From positions 1 to 25,961 of IMG/VR virus record IMGVR_UViG_3300047494_000120: DNA of 25,961 bases; one strand, given 5' to 3'. Positions 7,895 to 16,338 of this stretch are shown here, piece by piece. The notes beneath the pieces are model-generated. The model was not told the DNA's origin. It worked only from the letters and a program-made list of their open reading frames with translations, and made no database searches. Each line of letters begins with the position of its first letter. The first letter of the stretch is position 1. The position numbers and the translations under genes were made by a program. This DNA comes from a virus.

Positions 7895-9304
7895 TCACGA
7901 TCCTCCCCCGCTACCCTTGTCGTCGCGATCGAGCGCTGCCACGCTTCCGAAAATGACCACGTATTGCTTCAGCAGACGCTGCAGCGTCATCGCGCGGATG
8001 CGGTGGAAGCTCACCACATAGATCGCGTCGCCGGCGCGCGTGGCTTTGACCACGGCCCGGTAGAGCACGCCCTGCCGCTTGATCAACATGACACGCTGGC
8101 CGTCCTGCCGAAGAACGAGCGACGGATGCGTCACCACGGCCTGCAGCAGCCCATACTCGGCGGCCGCCAGGTCCGGATGGCTCGCACCCTGCTTGCCCAA
8201 GGTCTCGGCCGAGAGCCGGACGGATGGCGCCTCGGCGCCGATCGCGCGCTGCACCTCGGGCGTGGTCTCGCCGATGACGATCGAGCCCTTCGGGTTCGCG
8301 ACGAAGGCGCGCACCTCTTCGGGCGTCGCCGGCGTCTCGGCGCTCTCGCCCGCAGGCGCCGGCAGATGCTTGCCGGGGTTCTGCGGAGGCGTCCTCGGCT
8401 TCCTGGGCGCTTCGGCCTCGGGCGGCCGCGGAATGGGATGCAACTGATGCGGCGCGCCCTGGTCGACCGTGACAGGCCCGTTATCCGGCGCCTCGGCCGG
8501 CGCGGCCATGGCGGGCGGTGGCGTGACGGCGTCGGCGCGGAGCTTGGTCTTCGGCGCGGACGCGGGAACCTCGCGCGTCTCCAGCGGCGCGATCTTCGGG
8601 CGCCCGGCGGCATCGATCCACGCCTTGCCAGGATTGTAGCCGAACCCCGGATCTATGCCGGCTGGCACCTTGAAGATCTGGCCTGTCTTCTTGTTCGTCC
8701 AGTCGCGCATGTCGAGCGGGGGCGCTTTGTCCGGCGCCGTCTTGCCCATGCCTGCGAGCTGCGGCCGCGAAATGGGTCTCACCGAACAGTGGCAGCGCCA
8801 GCCGTTGGGCGGCCAATGCGTATCCCACCACGGATCGTCCGCCCTTATCACCAGGCCATCCCAGGCGACGTGCTGCGGCCGCGGATGTGCGCAAGCATTG
8901 TGGACGTACTGCCAGTAGGGGAACGCGTCGAGGGTGAACGGCTGCGTCGCCTGGGCATAGCGACCGGCGCTGTAAGCCGTCGACAGGTTCGTCGTGTAGA
9001 TGATCTTCGCGCGCCAGGCGGCCGTGCCGTTGTGAACCCAGCCGTGCTTGGCGACGATCTGCTCGAACGACTTCTGGAACTCCCGCAGCGTGGTGCCGTT
9101 CTCCAGCGCGCCCTGGACCGCCTTGCGCAGGTCCGCGACGAGCGCTTCGCTCGCGGCGCCGGCGACCATGAATGCGCGCGCATGGGCCTCGTTCCAAACG
9201 TCCGCCCAGTGCGTGCTGGTGACATTGACCTTCTGCCGCAGGTAGGCGATCGCCTCCGACGGCTGGACGCTGACAGCCTGGGTTATTGTGCGGGGATCAG
9301 CCAT
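7895..9304 (-). CDS. Mu F-like minor head protein fused to a C-terminal nuclease-like (PBECR-type) domain
   Basis: A 469-residue protein. Residues about 30-185 are the Mu F head morphogenesis domain, with the conserved ACAHPRPQHVAWDGLVIRAD, WPPNGWRCHCS block at its end. Residues 245-330 are a Pro/Ala-rich linker. Residues about 338-450 form a separate domain: SIVIGETTPEVQRAIG, SVRLSAETLGKQGASHPDLA, YGLLQAVVTHPSLVL and VVSFHRIRAMT. That pattern fits the phage barnase-EndoU-colicin-RelE (PBECR) nuclease-fold domains often attached to phage structural proteins. F-type proteins are internal head components, so the extra domain could be injected with DNA; that is inference. Domain identity is by recognition only. 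Confidence 0.85.
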   Translation of the reverse strand: MADPRTITQAVSVQPSEAIAYLRQKVNVTSTHWADVWNEAHARAFMVAGAASEALVADLRKAVQGALENGTTLREFQKSFEQIVAKHGWVHNGTAAWRAKIIYTTNLSTAYSAGRYAQATQPFTLDAFPYWQYVHNACAHPRPQHVAWDGLVIRADDPWWDTHWPPNGWRCHCSVRPISRPQLAGMGKTAPDKAPPLDMRDWTNKKTGQIFKVPAGIDPGFGYNPGKAWIDAAGRPKIAPLETREVPASAPKTKLRADAVTPPPAMAAPAEAPDNGPVTVDQGAPHQLHPIPRPPEAEAPRKPRTPPQNPGKHLPAPAGESAETPATPEEVRAFVANPKGSIVIGETTPEVQRAIGAEAPSVRLSAETLGKQGASHPDLAAAEYGLLQAVVTHPSLVLRQDGQRVMLIKRQGVLYRAVVKATRAGDAIYVVSFHRIRAMTLQRLLKQYVVIFGSVAALDRDDKGSGGGS

Positions 9305-9309
9305 CTAGC

Positions 9310-9615
9310 TCAGCTGAACTCGCCCTCGAAGGCCTCGCACTCCTCGAAGCCAAGCTCGACAGTGTTATCCCCGAGCAACCAGGCCGCGCGCGCTACAGTG
9401 AGGATTCGGCTGAGCACCACCAGCTTGCTCTCCAGATATTGGATTTCGGCGAGCAGCTGCAGCTCCTCGCCGACTTGGCCCATTTCTCGAACGCGGAACT
9501 CGGTCGAAGGGTCGTCCGCTTTCTGCTTGAGCGCACGCAATTCGTCTTCCCGTCGGATTGACGCGCCGAAGCAGACCTCGTGAACCCTCTGTGCGTCCAG
9601 CCTCGCCTTGAGCAT
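9310..9615 (-). CDS. Unknown small coiled-coil protein between portal and F genes
   Basis: A 101-residue protein from ATG 9615 (MLKARLDAQRVHEVCFGASI), chosen because GGAG stands 6 nt upstream; an earlier in-frame start at 9654 lacks this. It is strongly helical and charged (REDELRALKQKADD, EELQLLAEIQYLESKLVVLS), so a coiled coil is likely, and ends in an acidic tail. It stops 5 nt before the F start. I do not recognise a family and Mu has no gene here. Confidence 0.6.
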   Translation of the reverse strand: MLKARLDAQRVHEVCFGASIRREDELRALKQKADDPSTEFRVREMGQVGEELQLLAEIQYLESKLVVLSRILTVARAAWLLGDNTVELGFEECEAFEGEFS

Positions 9616-9706
9616 TCTTCTCTCCGTTGAGACGATCCCCAAATGATCTGCCAAGCCAGAGGCGGCGTCCAGGGGTTATGCTGGCACGTCAGCGACGCGG
9701 TCTAAC

Positions 9707-11410
9707 CTATCCTTGGCCGAGTTCCTCCAACAGCGCGGCTTGGCCGGCGAGGTTGGCAATCGCGATGCCGCGCTGCATGGCCGTCGCGAACTCCTCCGAA
9801 TTCAGCTTCAGCCCGTGCAGGCGCTGCGCCATGTCGTGCAGGTCGTCCGCGCTCTCGATCACCTGCCGGACTTGCAGCGTCAGACCCTGGAGCGCGCCCT
9901 GGGCATCGCGCGCCAGGCTGTCCGTCATGCGGTCGATCAGATCGGGATCCAGCGCCTGCGTCTGCCGTTGCAACAGGAACCGCACCGTCGTGTGCAGCTG
10001 CAGCTCGGGTGCCGCGCCCTTCGGCGGGATCACGTCAGGGGGCACCTGGTCCGGAGGCGCCTGCTCGGCCGGCGCGTCGGTGGGTGGCAGCAGCTGGATG
10101 TCGCCCTGGCCGGTCGTGACGCGCGGGCCAAGGTCGCTCGGCGGCGTCATCGGCGGCGTTGCCATGCGGCCGCCCACGATCTCGTCGTTCGGGTCGGGCT
10201 CGCTCAGGTTCAGCCGCTCGCGCAGCTCGGATGCCTTCACCTTCAGGCCCTGCGGTCCCATCCACTGCACCGCGTCGATCAGATCCTTGATCTCCGCCTC
10301 GTCCGGACGGCCGATATTGCAGGTCGGATAGACATCCTGCGGCCCGAAGTTGAAGGCGACGATCGGCGCGAAGAGCTGGCGCGTGATCGTCGCGCTCAGC
10401 AACTGCGCGTCGAAGCGCTCGATGTCCTCCTGCACCAGGCGATGCGTCTGGCCCGCTGCGTGGCTGCCGGGGTTCGCATCCGTTGTTGCCGTCTGCCCCA
10501 ACACCAGCTTGCTGATCTGCTTGTCGAGCCAGTCGCAGCGCTTTTCATAGAGCTCTGCGGACGCGCCGAGATTGTCGTTCTTGACGAACTCGATATCCAT
10601 CGACTTCGGAATGATGGCCGCGCAGTCGCCGGCGATCTGCGACACCGCCTTCCAGAGCACGTCGCGGTCCGATTCGCTGGAGTCTGGCCCGTAGCGTCCG
10701 ACACGGATCGGGGCCCCGTAGTTCTGCACGAAGGTCGCCCAGTCGCGTGCGGTGAAGGACTTGTACATCCAGGCCCAGGCGGCGACGCGCGCCAGGCCGG
10801 ATCGCATAAGCAGCCCGCTCTTGCTAGGATGCCGATGCACCACGAACTTGTGCGGCATCATTTCCGTGAAACCGACCTGGTCTCGGATCAGCACGGTGTC
10901 GCCGTCGAAATAGTCGATCTCGAACCAGCGCTGCGGCCGATAGGTCAGCGCCTTGGGGAGCGTGGCCTTCGGCGTGAGCTCCCAATCGATCTCCATGGCG
11001 CAATAGCCCTTGGCGATCGCATCCAGCGTATCGAAAAGCGACTGGAGCAGCAGGCCGTTCTTGATCCAGTCGCGCAGAAACGCAGCATGCTTTTCATGCT
11101 CAGGATCCTCGGATGCGGCCGTCACCGTCAAAGGCAGCTGGCAGACGGCGCGTTTCCTCGTGGCAAGCACGGCGGCATAGTGCGGATCGCGCTCCTCGAT
11201 ATCTTCGGCCAGCTCCTGGAACGCCAGGCTGTTGCCCTGGTCGGCGGCGAAGATGATCTGCGCCAGGCGCGCGGGCGTTAGCCCCCAGACCGGATGGCCG
11301 CCGATGACCGGGCGGCTGCCGGCGATCGTGGGGCCGGCCTGGGTCTGCTTCAGCTGCGCAATTTGCTGCGCGCTGATCGGATTACCGTGCTGGTCGAGCA
11401 GCTGCGCCAT
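9707..11410 (-). CDS. Portal protein (DUF935, Mu gp29-like)
   Basis: A 567-residue protein. The N-terminal MAQLLDQHGNPISAQQIAQL, the segment LAEDIEERDPHYAAVLATRK and GYCAMEIDWELTPKATLPKA, RPQRWFEID are characteristic of DUF935 portals of Mu-like phages. The C-terminal 130 residues (after a Pro-rich linker around 400-450) form a helical region. The portal is the dodecameric ring at one head vertex through which terminase packages DNA. It lies downstream of the large terminase with one small insert gene. Confidence 0.93.
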   Translation of the reverse strand: MAQLLDQHGNPISAQQIAQLKQTQAGPTIAGSRPVIGGHPVWGLTPARLAQIIFAADQGNSLAFQELAEDIEERDPHYAAVLATRKRAVCQLPLTVTAASEDPEHEKHAAFLRDWIKNGLLLQSLFDTLDAIAKGYCAMEIDWELTPKATLPKALTYRPQRWFEIDYFDGDTVLIRDQVGFTEMMPHKFVVHRHPSKSGLLMRSGLARVAAWAWMYKSFTARDWATFVQNYGAPIRVGRYGPDSSESDRDVLWKAVSQIAGDCAAIIPKSMDIEFVKNDNLGASAELYEKRCDWLDKQISKLVLGQTATTDANPGSHAAGQTHRLVQEDIERFDAQLLSATITRQLFAPIVAFNFGPQDVYPTCNIGRPDEAEIKDLIDAVQWMGPQGLKVKASELRERLNLSEPDPNDEIVGGRMATPPMTPPSDLGPRVTTGQGDIQLLPPTDAPAEQAPPDQVPPDVIPPKGAAPELQLHTTVRFLLQRQTQALDPDLIDRMTDSLARDAQGALQGLTLQVRQVIESADDLHDMAQRLHGLKLNSEEFATAMQRGIAIANLAGQAALLEELGQG

Positions 11411-11419
11411 GATCGGTCC

Positions 11420-11746
11420 TCAGTCGAGTGTGATGGTTTCCAGCTCGACGTTCCCGCAATGCGGGCACTCGGCCGGCTTGACCGGCGGCGAGCCGATCCA
11501 GTCGCACTCAATGCAGACCCATTCCACGGATTTCGGGCGGCGATCGAGCTGGCTGTCGCGCATGGGATATCCTTCGCCTGGCTCAGGCCAGCGCCATGGT
11601 TTGAAGTTCGCCGGCATCGGCGCCTCTGCCTTTCGTGGCGGCCGCCACAAAGATCGGAGCGCAGGGATAGTCTTTGCCAGCACCCGGCTGAGCAGCGGCG
11701 CCGGTAACGAGCGGCCCACGCGAGGACGACGCTGCGTAGCACTCAT
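11420..11746 (-). CDS. Small zinc-ribbon protein between terminase and portal
   Basis: A 108-residue protein whose ATG (11746) overlaps the terminase stop as ATGA and has GGGGA 5 nt upstream. The N-terminal 40 residues are Arg/Pro-rich; the C-terminal part has two CxxC pairs (C78/C81 and C94/C97, CIEC and CPHC) that should bind one zinc ion. The motif suggests nucleic-acid or protein binding during packaging, but no specific function can be assigned. A shorter form starting further in is possible. Confidence 0.6.
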   Translation of the reverse strand: MSATQRRPRVGRSLPAPLLSRVLAKTIPALRSLWRPPRKAEAPMPANFKPWRWPEPGEGYPMRDSQLDRRPKSVEWVCIECDWIGSPPVKPAECPHCGNVELETITLD

Positions 11747-13308
11747 AGGTGTCCCCGCAGACCGTCCGTGCGCACGACGGCGTCTTCCTCGGCCTCGCTC
11801 GCCCGCGTGCGATATGACCGCGGCGCCGGGCCCTCGGTCTTCTGCACGTTGCTTGCCGAGCGATAGTCGTATTCCTCGGGATCGGCACGGGACGCCGCAT
11901 AGGCCATCGCCGCGGCGATCGCCGCGTCGCCGTGACGGCTCGCGCCCTCATCGGTCAGTGTCCGGTCGGGGACGCGGGCCACTCCGCGCACCAGGCGCAG
12001 GTTGCGGAGGTCGCCGATGATGTCCCGATCGCGCGGCAGCGTGAACATCGCGTCCTCGATCGCCGCCTTCATCGGCGGCATGTTCTCGCGATACCAGGGC
12101 TCGGATAGAAGGATGGCCTGGATGCGCTCGCCATAGCGCTGCGCGGTGACCTCGGCGAGATAGGCGCCGTTGCCGCCGGCATCCATGCAGCCGGCGCGGA
12201 GACGGGGGACGCGGTCCAGCACCCAATGGAGGATCTGCCTCTGCTGTTCAAAGGGGATGTTCCTGAGCTCGATCACCAGGCGCGTGCGCCGCACAAGATC
12301 GCGCCCGATCGCCAGCAACCAGATCACGGTGAGATCGCGGATACGGCCAAAGTCTTCACCCATTGCGTGAGGCTCATCCTTCAGCTCGGCCAGGATCGGC
12401 GCGAGAACGTCCTCGCACCAGGCGCGCGCCGCTGCGATCCGCGCGGCCTCGGTCGCCAGCCGGAACGCGGCCGGCTGCTCCCAGCGCGCGACTCGAACCG
12501 AGTCGTCGGTTCGAGCTTCCAGCAGCGCGGCCGGCAGATACGCGCCGGTGGTCGGGTTCGGGATGACGTGCAGCTCTTCGTCAGCATTGTCGCGGTATGT
12601 CGCCAGGATCTTCCGACGCCATGCCTCCTCGCCTTCCGGCGTCCATGCGATGCCGCGTGTCAGGCAGATGCGCTGGTAGAGGCCTTCCGCGACAGCCTCG
12701 TCGAAGGTCAAGCGCCCGACGAAGTATGGCAGTTCCCCCGAACGGATTTTGAAGATCAGCTGGTTGAAAGCATTCATCTCGCCCTTGTGGGTACTGATGA
12801 CGACAACCTTGCCGCCCCAGATCAGGAGCGCCAAGGCGGCCTTCAGCACCTCTTCGAGGTCATCCATGAAAGCGGCCTCGTCCAGGATAACGAGCCCCTG
12901 CTTGCCGCGGATGGCGCGCGCCACGGACGGCAGCGCGATCACTTCGAAGCCGGAGGCGAAGCGGATCCTGAACGCGCCGATGTCCTTGTCCGGCTTCTCC
13001 GGGTCACGCCAGACGAACTCTTCGACGGCGCCTGCCACCATCTGAAAGCTCTTCGCCCACATGGCCACATAGTCGATGAACTCGCGCGTCATCTCGCGCT
13101 CGTAGCCCATGTACAGCACGTCCATCCCGCCCTCGGACTTCTTCCGCGAGGCGAACTCGGCCGCCGGCGCGGCGACCGCCCAGCTGAAGCCGGTGCGCCG
13201 GCTCTTCTCCCATACCGAGACCTCATTCTCCTCGATCGACCGCCAGAGACGCTGCTGATACGGCAGGAAGACCGTCGGCAGGTCCGTGTCGGCGGGAACG
13301 GGTATCAC
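11743..13308 (-). CDS. Terminase large subunit (Mu gp28-like)
   Basis: A 521-residue DNA-packaging motor. ATPase domain: Walker A-type KSRRTGFS (35-42), Walker B LVILDEA (139-145) and the coupling motif STHKG (172-176). Nuclease domain (RNase H fold): GEDFG with D319, CMDAGG with D376 and RHGD with D461 are the likely metal ligands. It cuts DNA at the end of headful packaging and pumps it through the portal. The gene overlaps the small terminase by 4 nt. Confidence 0.95.
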   Translation of the reverse strand: MIPVPADTDLPTVFLPYQQRLWRSIEENEVSVWEKSRRTGFSWAVAAPAAEFASRKKSEGGMDVLYMGYEREMTREFIDYVAMWAKSFQMVAGAVEEFVWRDPEKPDKDIGAFRIRFASGFEVIALPSVARAIRGKQGLVILDEAAFMDDLEEVLKAALALLIWGGKVVVISTHKGEMNAFNQLIFKIRSGELPYFVGRLTFDEAVAEGLYQRICLTRGIAWTPEGEEAWRRKILATYRDNADEELHVIPNPTTGAYLPAALLEARTDDSVRVARWEQPAAFRLATEAARIAAARAWCEDVLAPILAELKDEPHAMGEDFGRIRDLTVIWLLAIGRDLVRRTRLVIELRNIPFEQQRQILHWVLDRVPRLRAGCMDAGGNGAYLAEVTAQRYGERIQAILLSEPWYRENMPPMKAAIEDAMFTLPRDRDIIGDLRNLRLVRGVARVPDRTLTDEGASRHGDAAIAAAMAYAASRADPEEYDYRSASNVQKTEGPAPRSYRTRASEAEEDAVVRTDGLRGHL

Positions 13309-13886
13309 ACCCGATCTCGTGTCACGCCGAAGATGCCGGCCTTGATATCCTCCATCACCTCGCGGCTGATGCCGCGTTCCTTGCCCACGGCTTCAACCCG
13401 GGTCGCGGCCTCCTTCTTTACCCGCGCTTCGGTGCGCGCCTCGGTCGCCTTGATGAAGTCCTCGTTCGTGCGGCTGGCCTTGGTGAGGTGGTCCAGCGCC
13501 TTGGCCAGCAGCATGACGCCCATCGGGTTACCGCGCTGCGCGGCCTGCGCATCTTCGTCGATCTCCTCGCCATCGGCCGAGCGCATCTGCACGTCGAGCA
13601 TGAGCGAGTGCAGCATCTCGATATTGACCCGGGCGGCCGTGCTCTCCGGCGCGTCGCCCAGCTCGCGCACCAGCGCGGTCGCCACATCCCGGCTGCGGCG
13701 CATCTTTTCGGCCATCGCGTCGAGGCCGCGCACATGCCGGCCGAGCGCCGAGCGGCTGGGCGCCTTCCCGTAGAGCGAGCGGAGGTGCTCCAGGATACGA
13801 TCGATGGTGACGCCCTGGGTTCGCAGCCGCCCGATCTCGCTCCGGATCTCGTCGGGCAGCTGGTCGATGGAGCTGGCGCGGCTCAT
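13305..13886 (-). CDS. Terminase small subunit (DUF3486, Mu gp27-like)
   Basis: A 193-residue protein. The N-terminal MSRASSIDQLPDEIRSEIGR, then GVTIDRILEHLRSLYGKAPSRSALGRHVR, gives the helix-turn-helix typical of DUF3486. The rest is helical with a charged coiled-coil region (TEARTEARVKKEAATRVEAV). Small terminases recognise the packaging end (pac) of phage DNA and regulate the large subunit. Position directly upstream of the large subunit matches Mu 27-28. Confidence 0.9.
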   Translation of the reverse strand: MSRASSIDQLPDEIRSEIGRLRTQGVTIDRILEHLRSLYGKAPSRSALGRHVRGLDAMAEKMRRSRDVATALVRELGDAPESTAARVNIEMLHSLMLDVQMRSADGEEIDEDAQAAQRGNPMGVMLLAKALDHLTKASRTNEDFIKATEARTEARVKKEAATRVEAVGKERGISREVMEDIKAGIFGVTRDRV

Positions 13887-13892
13887 CGCCGG

Positions 13893-14195
13893 CTACCGCG
13901 GCTGCGGCCGCGCGACGCCCGGATGGCTGCTGCCGTTGGCGACATCGAGGCCCGTCTCGGTCAGATGCAGGATCCAGAGCTCGCCCGTCTCCGTGGGGAG
14001 CTTCTCGATGCGGACCAGCCCGTGCAGCCGCAGATAATCGGCCTCGGCGCGCACCTGGTCGCGCGACATGGTGTGGCCGATATGGCCGAGCACCATGCGA
14101 AGGGACGCCTCGTTCAGCGCGTAGCCCTGGTCTTCCTTCAGCGAGGCCAGCATCATCCGGCGGCGATCGCGGGCCAGAACGTCTTCGAGGCTCAT
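13893..14195 (-). CDS. Small winged-helix protein (Mu gp26-like, VpaChn25_0724 type)
   Basis: A 100-residue protein (MSLEDVLARDRRRMMLASLK). A winged-helix fold is suggested by the helix LNEASLRMVLGHIGHTMSRD, the recognition-helix-like RDQVRAEADYLRLHGLVRIE and the strand pair ELWILHLTETGLDVANG. Proteins of this type sit between the DUF2730 gene and the small terminase in many Mu-like phages (Mu gp26 position). Its target is not known. It overlaps DUF2730 by 4 nt. Confidence 0.75.
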   Translation of the reverse strand: MSLEDVLARDRRRMMLASLKEDQGYALNEASLRMVLGHIGHTMSRDQVRAEADYLRLHGLVRIEKLPTETGELWILHLTETGLDVANGSSHPGVARPQPR

Positions 14196-14476
14196 GTCTT
14201 CTCACCCTTCCCGATCGACGCCTCGAAGATGAGGCTCAGCATGTGCTCGACGCGGCCGAGACCGTTCGCGACGGCCCTGACCTCGGTCCGGAGCACGGCC
14301 ATCTCCGTCTTCGCGGACGCCAGGTCATCGCTCACGTCCGACACGCGTTCCTCGACCCGGCGTATCTGGAACTCCAGGCCGCCATTGGTGATGACCCTGA
14401 TCAGCAGGGCTGCGACGCAGACCAGCACCAACACCAGGCCGAACAGCACCGCCGCGCGGAACTCTTCCTGCGTCAT
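14192..14476 (-). CDS. DUF2730 membrane coiled-coil protein (Mu gp25-like)
   Basis: A 94-residue protein from ATG 14476; the open frame extends further upstream but overlaps the preceding gene. One membrane segment (about residues 9-27, AVLFGLVLVLVCVAALLI) is followed by a long charged coiled coil (QIRRVEERVSDVSDDLASAK). DUF2730 proteins occur in the lysis-to-terminase interval of Mu-like phages. The topology is reminiscent of spanin-like lysis proteins, but that role is not shown. The start has no strong ribosome site. Confidence 0.75.
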   Translation of the reverse strand: MTQEEFRAAVLFGLVLVLVCVAALLIRVITNGGLEFQIRRVEERVSDVSDDLASAKTEMAVLRTEVRAVANGLGRVEHMLSLIFEASIGKGEKT

Positions 14477-14522
14477 CTCCGCGCGGAGCTCATCACGAAC
14501 CGAGACTGCGTAACCCGGGGCA

Positions 14523-15227
14523 TCAGGCGCCGGGCTGGACCGTCGCAGTCGAGGGCGACACCTGCGTCCCGGAAGCGCCGCTGGCGATCTTCGCGGCCAG
14601 CGTGGTCTCGACAAGCGCCGCGCCGTCGCTTCCAAGCTCGTCGCTCAAAAGGCCGGCCGTTGCGGTGTCGGCGATGCCGCCGATCGCCGCCGCGGCTGCG
14701 GCCGGCGACGCGTTCGCCAACGACGCTTGAGCGGCAACCATCGCCTTGGCCGCCACGGCGCCGAGCGTGCTGATGGCGTGCGCGGCCACTGCCTGACCAT
14801 CTGTTCCTTGCGAGGCGGGCGCCGTCGCCGAGGCCGCATTCGTCACGACGGCATGCACGATCGACGGCGCGACCAGCTTGCCCACCTCGCCGTTCAGCAT
14901 CGTTCCGAGGATGTCGGAGTTGGCGCCGAGCGCGTCGATCGCGTCCGGATAGTTCTTCTGGATCTGCTTCACGCCATCGGCGATCGCGGCGTTCTTCAGC
15001 GTCGTGATGTCGACGCCGGAGCCGATGCTCGGCGCCAGGTCCAGCGCGATCGAGCCAGCGATGCGGCCGAGGCCGCCCGTGATCTTTGCGAGCGCGCTGT
15101 CGACCTGGTCGTTCTTCTCGGAAGCGGCCTTCGCGGCGAAGTAGGCCGACGCGCTCTTGCCGCAGTAGCCGATGGCAGCCAAGCAGGCGATCGCCAGCGC
15201 GGGATAGGCGAAGGTTGCGAAGTCCAT
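14523..15227 (-). CDS. Membrane-anchored Ala-rich protein, candidate holin
   Basis: A 234-residue protein with one N-terminal hydrophobic segment (FATFAYPALAIACLAAIGYC, residues 3-22), then a soluble Ala/Gly-rich region. The segment GVKQIQKNYPDAIDALGANS resembles motifs of large single-span holin-like proteins (LLH type). It lies next to the endolysin gene, so a role in releasing or timing the lysozyme is likely. The very Ala-rich C terminus (about 120-234) is unusual. I am not sure of the family; it could be another virion or inner-membrane protein. Confidence 0.5.
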   Translation of the reverse strand: MDFATFAYPALAIACLAAIGYCGKSASAYFAAKAASEKNDQVDSALAKITGGLGRIAGSIALDLAPSIGSGVDITTLKNAAIADGVKQIQKNYPDAIDALGANSDILGTMLNGEVGKLVAPSIVHAVVTNAASATAPASQGTDGQAVAAHAISTLGAVAAKAMVAAQASLANASPAAAAAAIGGIADTATAGLLSDELGSDGAALVETTLAAKIASGASGTQVSPSTATVQPGA

Positions 15228-15263
15228 TGCGGGCGGTTCCTATTTTGCGGTCGGAGAAGGGTT

Positions 15264-15845
15264 TCAGGCCGCCGATTGCTGGGAGGCCGCCACATTGTCG
15301 TTGGCGCCGGCCGGCGCGAGCGACAGGCGGATCGCACTGACGGGAAGCGAGCAGAGCCGGCGCGCCCACCCACCGCTGAACTCGGACCAGGTGTCGAGGG
15401 AGGTCATCAGCAGCAGGCGCCGGGCCTGGAACTCAATGCAGACCGCATCCACACCGCTCTTCGCCAGCGCGGCCGAAACCGCCTTGGCCGTACCGGTGCC
15501 GAACAGGCCGTCCGCCGCCGTGCCGACCGCGCCCTGCAACAGCTTGATCGCTGCGACGACGCCGTTATTGACGGCCGCGTCGAAGACGAGCGCGCCGAGC
15601 TGAAGCGGCAGCGTGTCGCCGAAAACCTTGTTCCAGTAGAGAACGCGGTAGATCTGGATCGCCTGCGCCAGCGTCAGGCTGGCAATGTCGAGCGTCGGGA
15701 AGGCGCCTGCCGAGATCCCGTATTTGGTGCCACGCAGAATGCCGACGCCAACCACGCCGCCCGTCCAGTTCATGCGGTCGTTGCGGACGAGCGAAAGCAC
15801 GCCCTCGACATCCAAGGTGATTGGAACGACCTGCTCGAACGACAT
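15264..15845 (-). CDS. Endolysin, GH108-type N-acetylmuramidase
   Basis: A 193-residue protein. The N-terminal pattern, an acidic residue in LDVEG (E14, likely catalytic), then TKYGIS (40-45) and FPTLDIASLTLAQAIQIYRV LYW, fits the GH108 lysozyme family; the following VFDAAVNNGVVAAIKLLQGA and VGTAADGLFGTGT match its associated peptidoglycan-binding helix domain. The enzyme degrades the cell wall at the end of infection. It corresponds in position to Mu lys, directly after the C-like activator. No signal peptide is evident, so a holin or similar is needed. The usual EGG is EGV here. Confidence 0.85.
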   Translation of the reverse strand: MSFEQVVPITLDVEGVLSLVRNDRMNWTGGVVGVGILRGTKYGISAGAFPTLDIASLTLAQAIQIYRVLYWNKVFGDTLPLQLGALVFDAAVNNGVVAAIKLLQGAVGTAADGLFGTGTAKAVSAALAKSGVDAVCIEFQARRLLLMTSLDTWSEFSGGWARRLCSLPVSAIRLSLAPAGANDNVAASQQSAA

Positions 15846-15918
15846 GAGGACCCCCGGTGACAGGCCAGCAATCGCATCGCGCGCGTGAGGTCGTCAGACC
15901 TACGGGCGTTGGTGGTGG
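15846..15918 (-). promoter_or_regulatory. Short gap at the Mu Plys position, possible late promoter
   Basis: Seventy-three bases between the activator and the lysis gene, where Mu has the C-activated Plys. A small hairpin (AGGTC, loop TGAC, GACCT) is present near the activator end. I see no clear -35/-10 pair and no copy of the 9-bp repeats found in the gap upstream of the protease gene. The assignment is by position only. Confidence 0.25.
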
Positions 15919-16338
15919 TCAGTCGAACCGGAGGGAGAGCTGGCGGATCTGCAAGGCTGCGGCGCGGCGCTTCTGCGCCTTGCTCGGATCGGCGACCGTC
16001 ATGCCGGCCTGCTGCAGTATCCTGCCGACCGATACAACATCAAGCCCGAGGCGCCGCGCTATCTGCGGGTGCGTCTCGCCGCGCGCGCGGTAGATCTGCG
16101 CCCGCCACGCCTTGCAGGACGGGATGCGGACGTAGTTCCCGGCGTATTCGGCGGCCAACGCGGCCGCGCCCTTTTCGGTGATCGCCGCGACGACGGCATT
16201 GATGCCGAGCGCCGCGTTGCGCGGCACATACTGGCGCGTGCCGGCATAGGCTTCCACCACGGCAAGCGCCGCGGGCTCGCCGACCAGGTCGACGAGCCAC
16301 AGCAGCTGGGCGGGCGGAAGGATGGGCTGGTCAGGCAT
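15919..16338 (-). CDS. Mor/C-family transcription activator
   Basis: A 139-residue protein. Two related blocks, VGEPAALAVVEAYAGTRQYV and EKGAAALAAEYAGNYVRIPS, form the dimerisation region typical of Mor/C, followed by a helix-turn-helix (about 88-110, THPQIARRLGLDVVSVGRIL). In Mu, Mor activates the middle promoter and C the late promoters. Only one such protein is visible here, directly before the lysis genes, so it probably drives the late operons (C role) or both steps. It overlaps the upstream gene by 8 nt. Confidence 0.87.
   Translation of the reverse strand: MPDQPILPPAQLLWLVDLVGEPAALAVVEAYAGTRQYVPRNAALGINAVVAAITEKGAAALAAEYAGNYVRIPSCKAWRAQIYRARGETHPQIARRLGLDVVSVGRILQQAGMTVADPSKAQKRRAAALQIRQLSLRFD

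Noticed and set aside
7964-9583. Long plus-strand open frame of 539 codons
   Set aside because: Antisense to the clearly recognisable F gene; Arg-rich composition typical of the complement of G+C-rich coding DNA.
9713-11281. Long plus-strand open frame of 522 codons
   Set aside because: Antisense to the portal gene, with the same shadow composition.
12226-13773. Long plus-strand open frame of 515 codons
   Set aside because: Antisense to both terminase genes, whose motifs are unambiguous.
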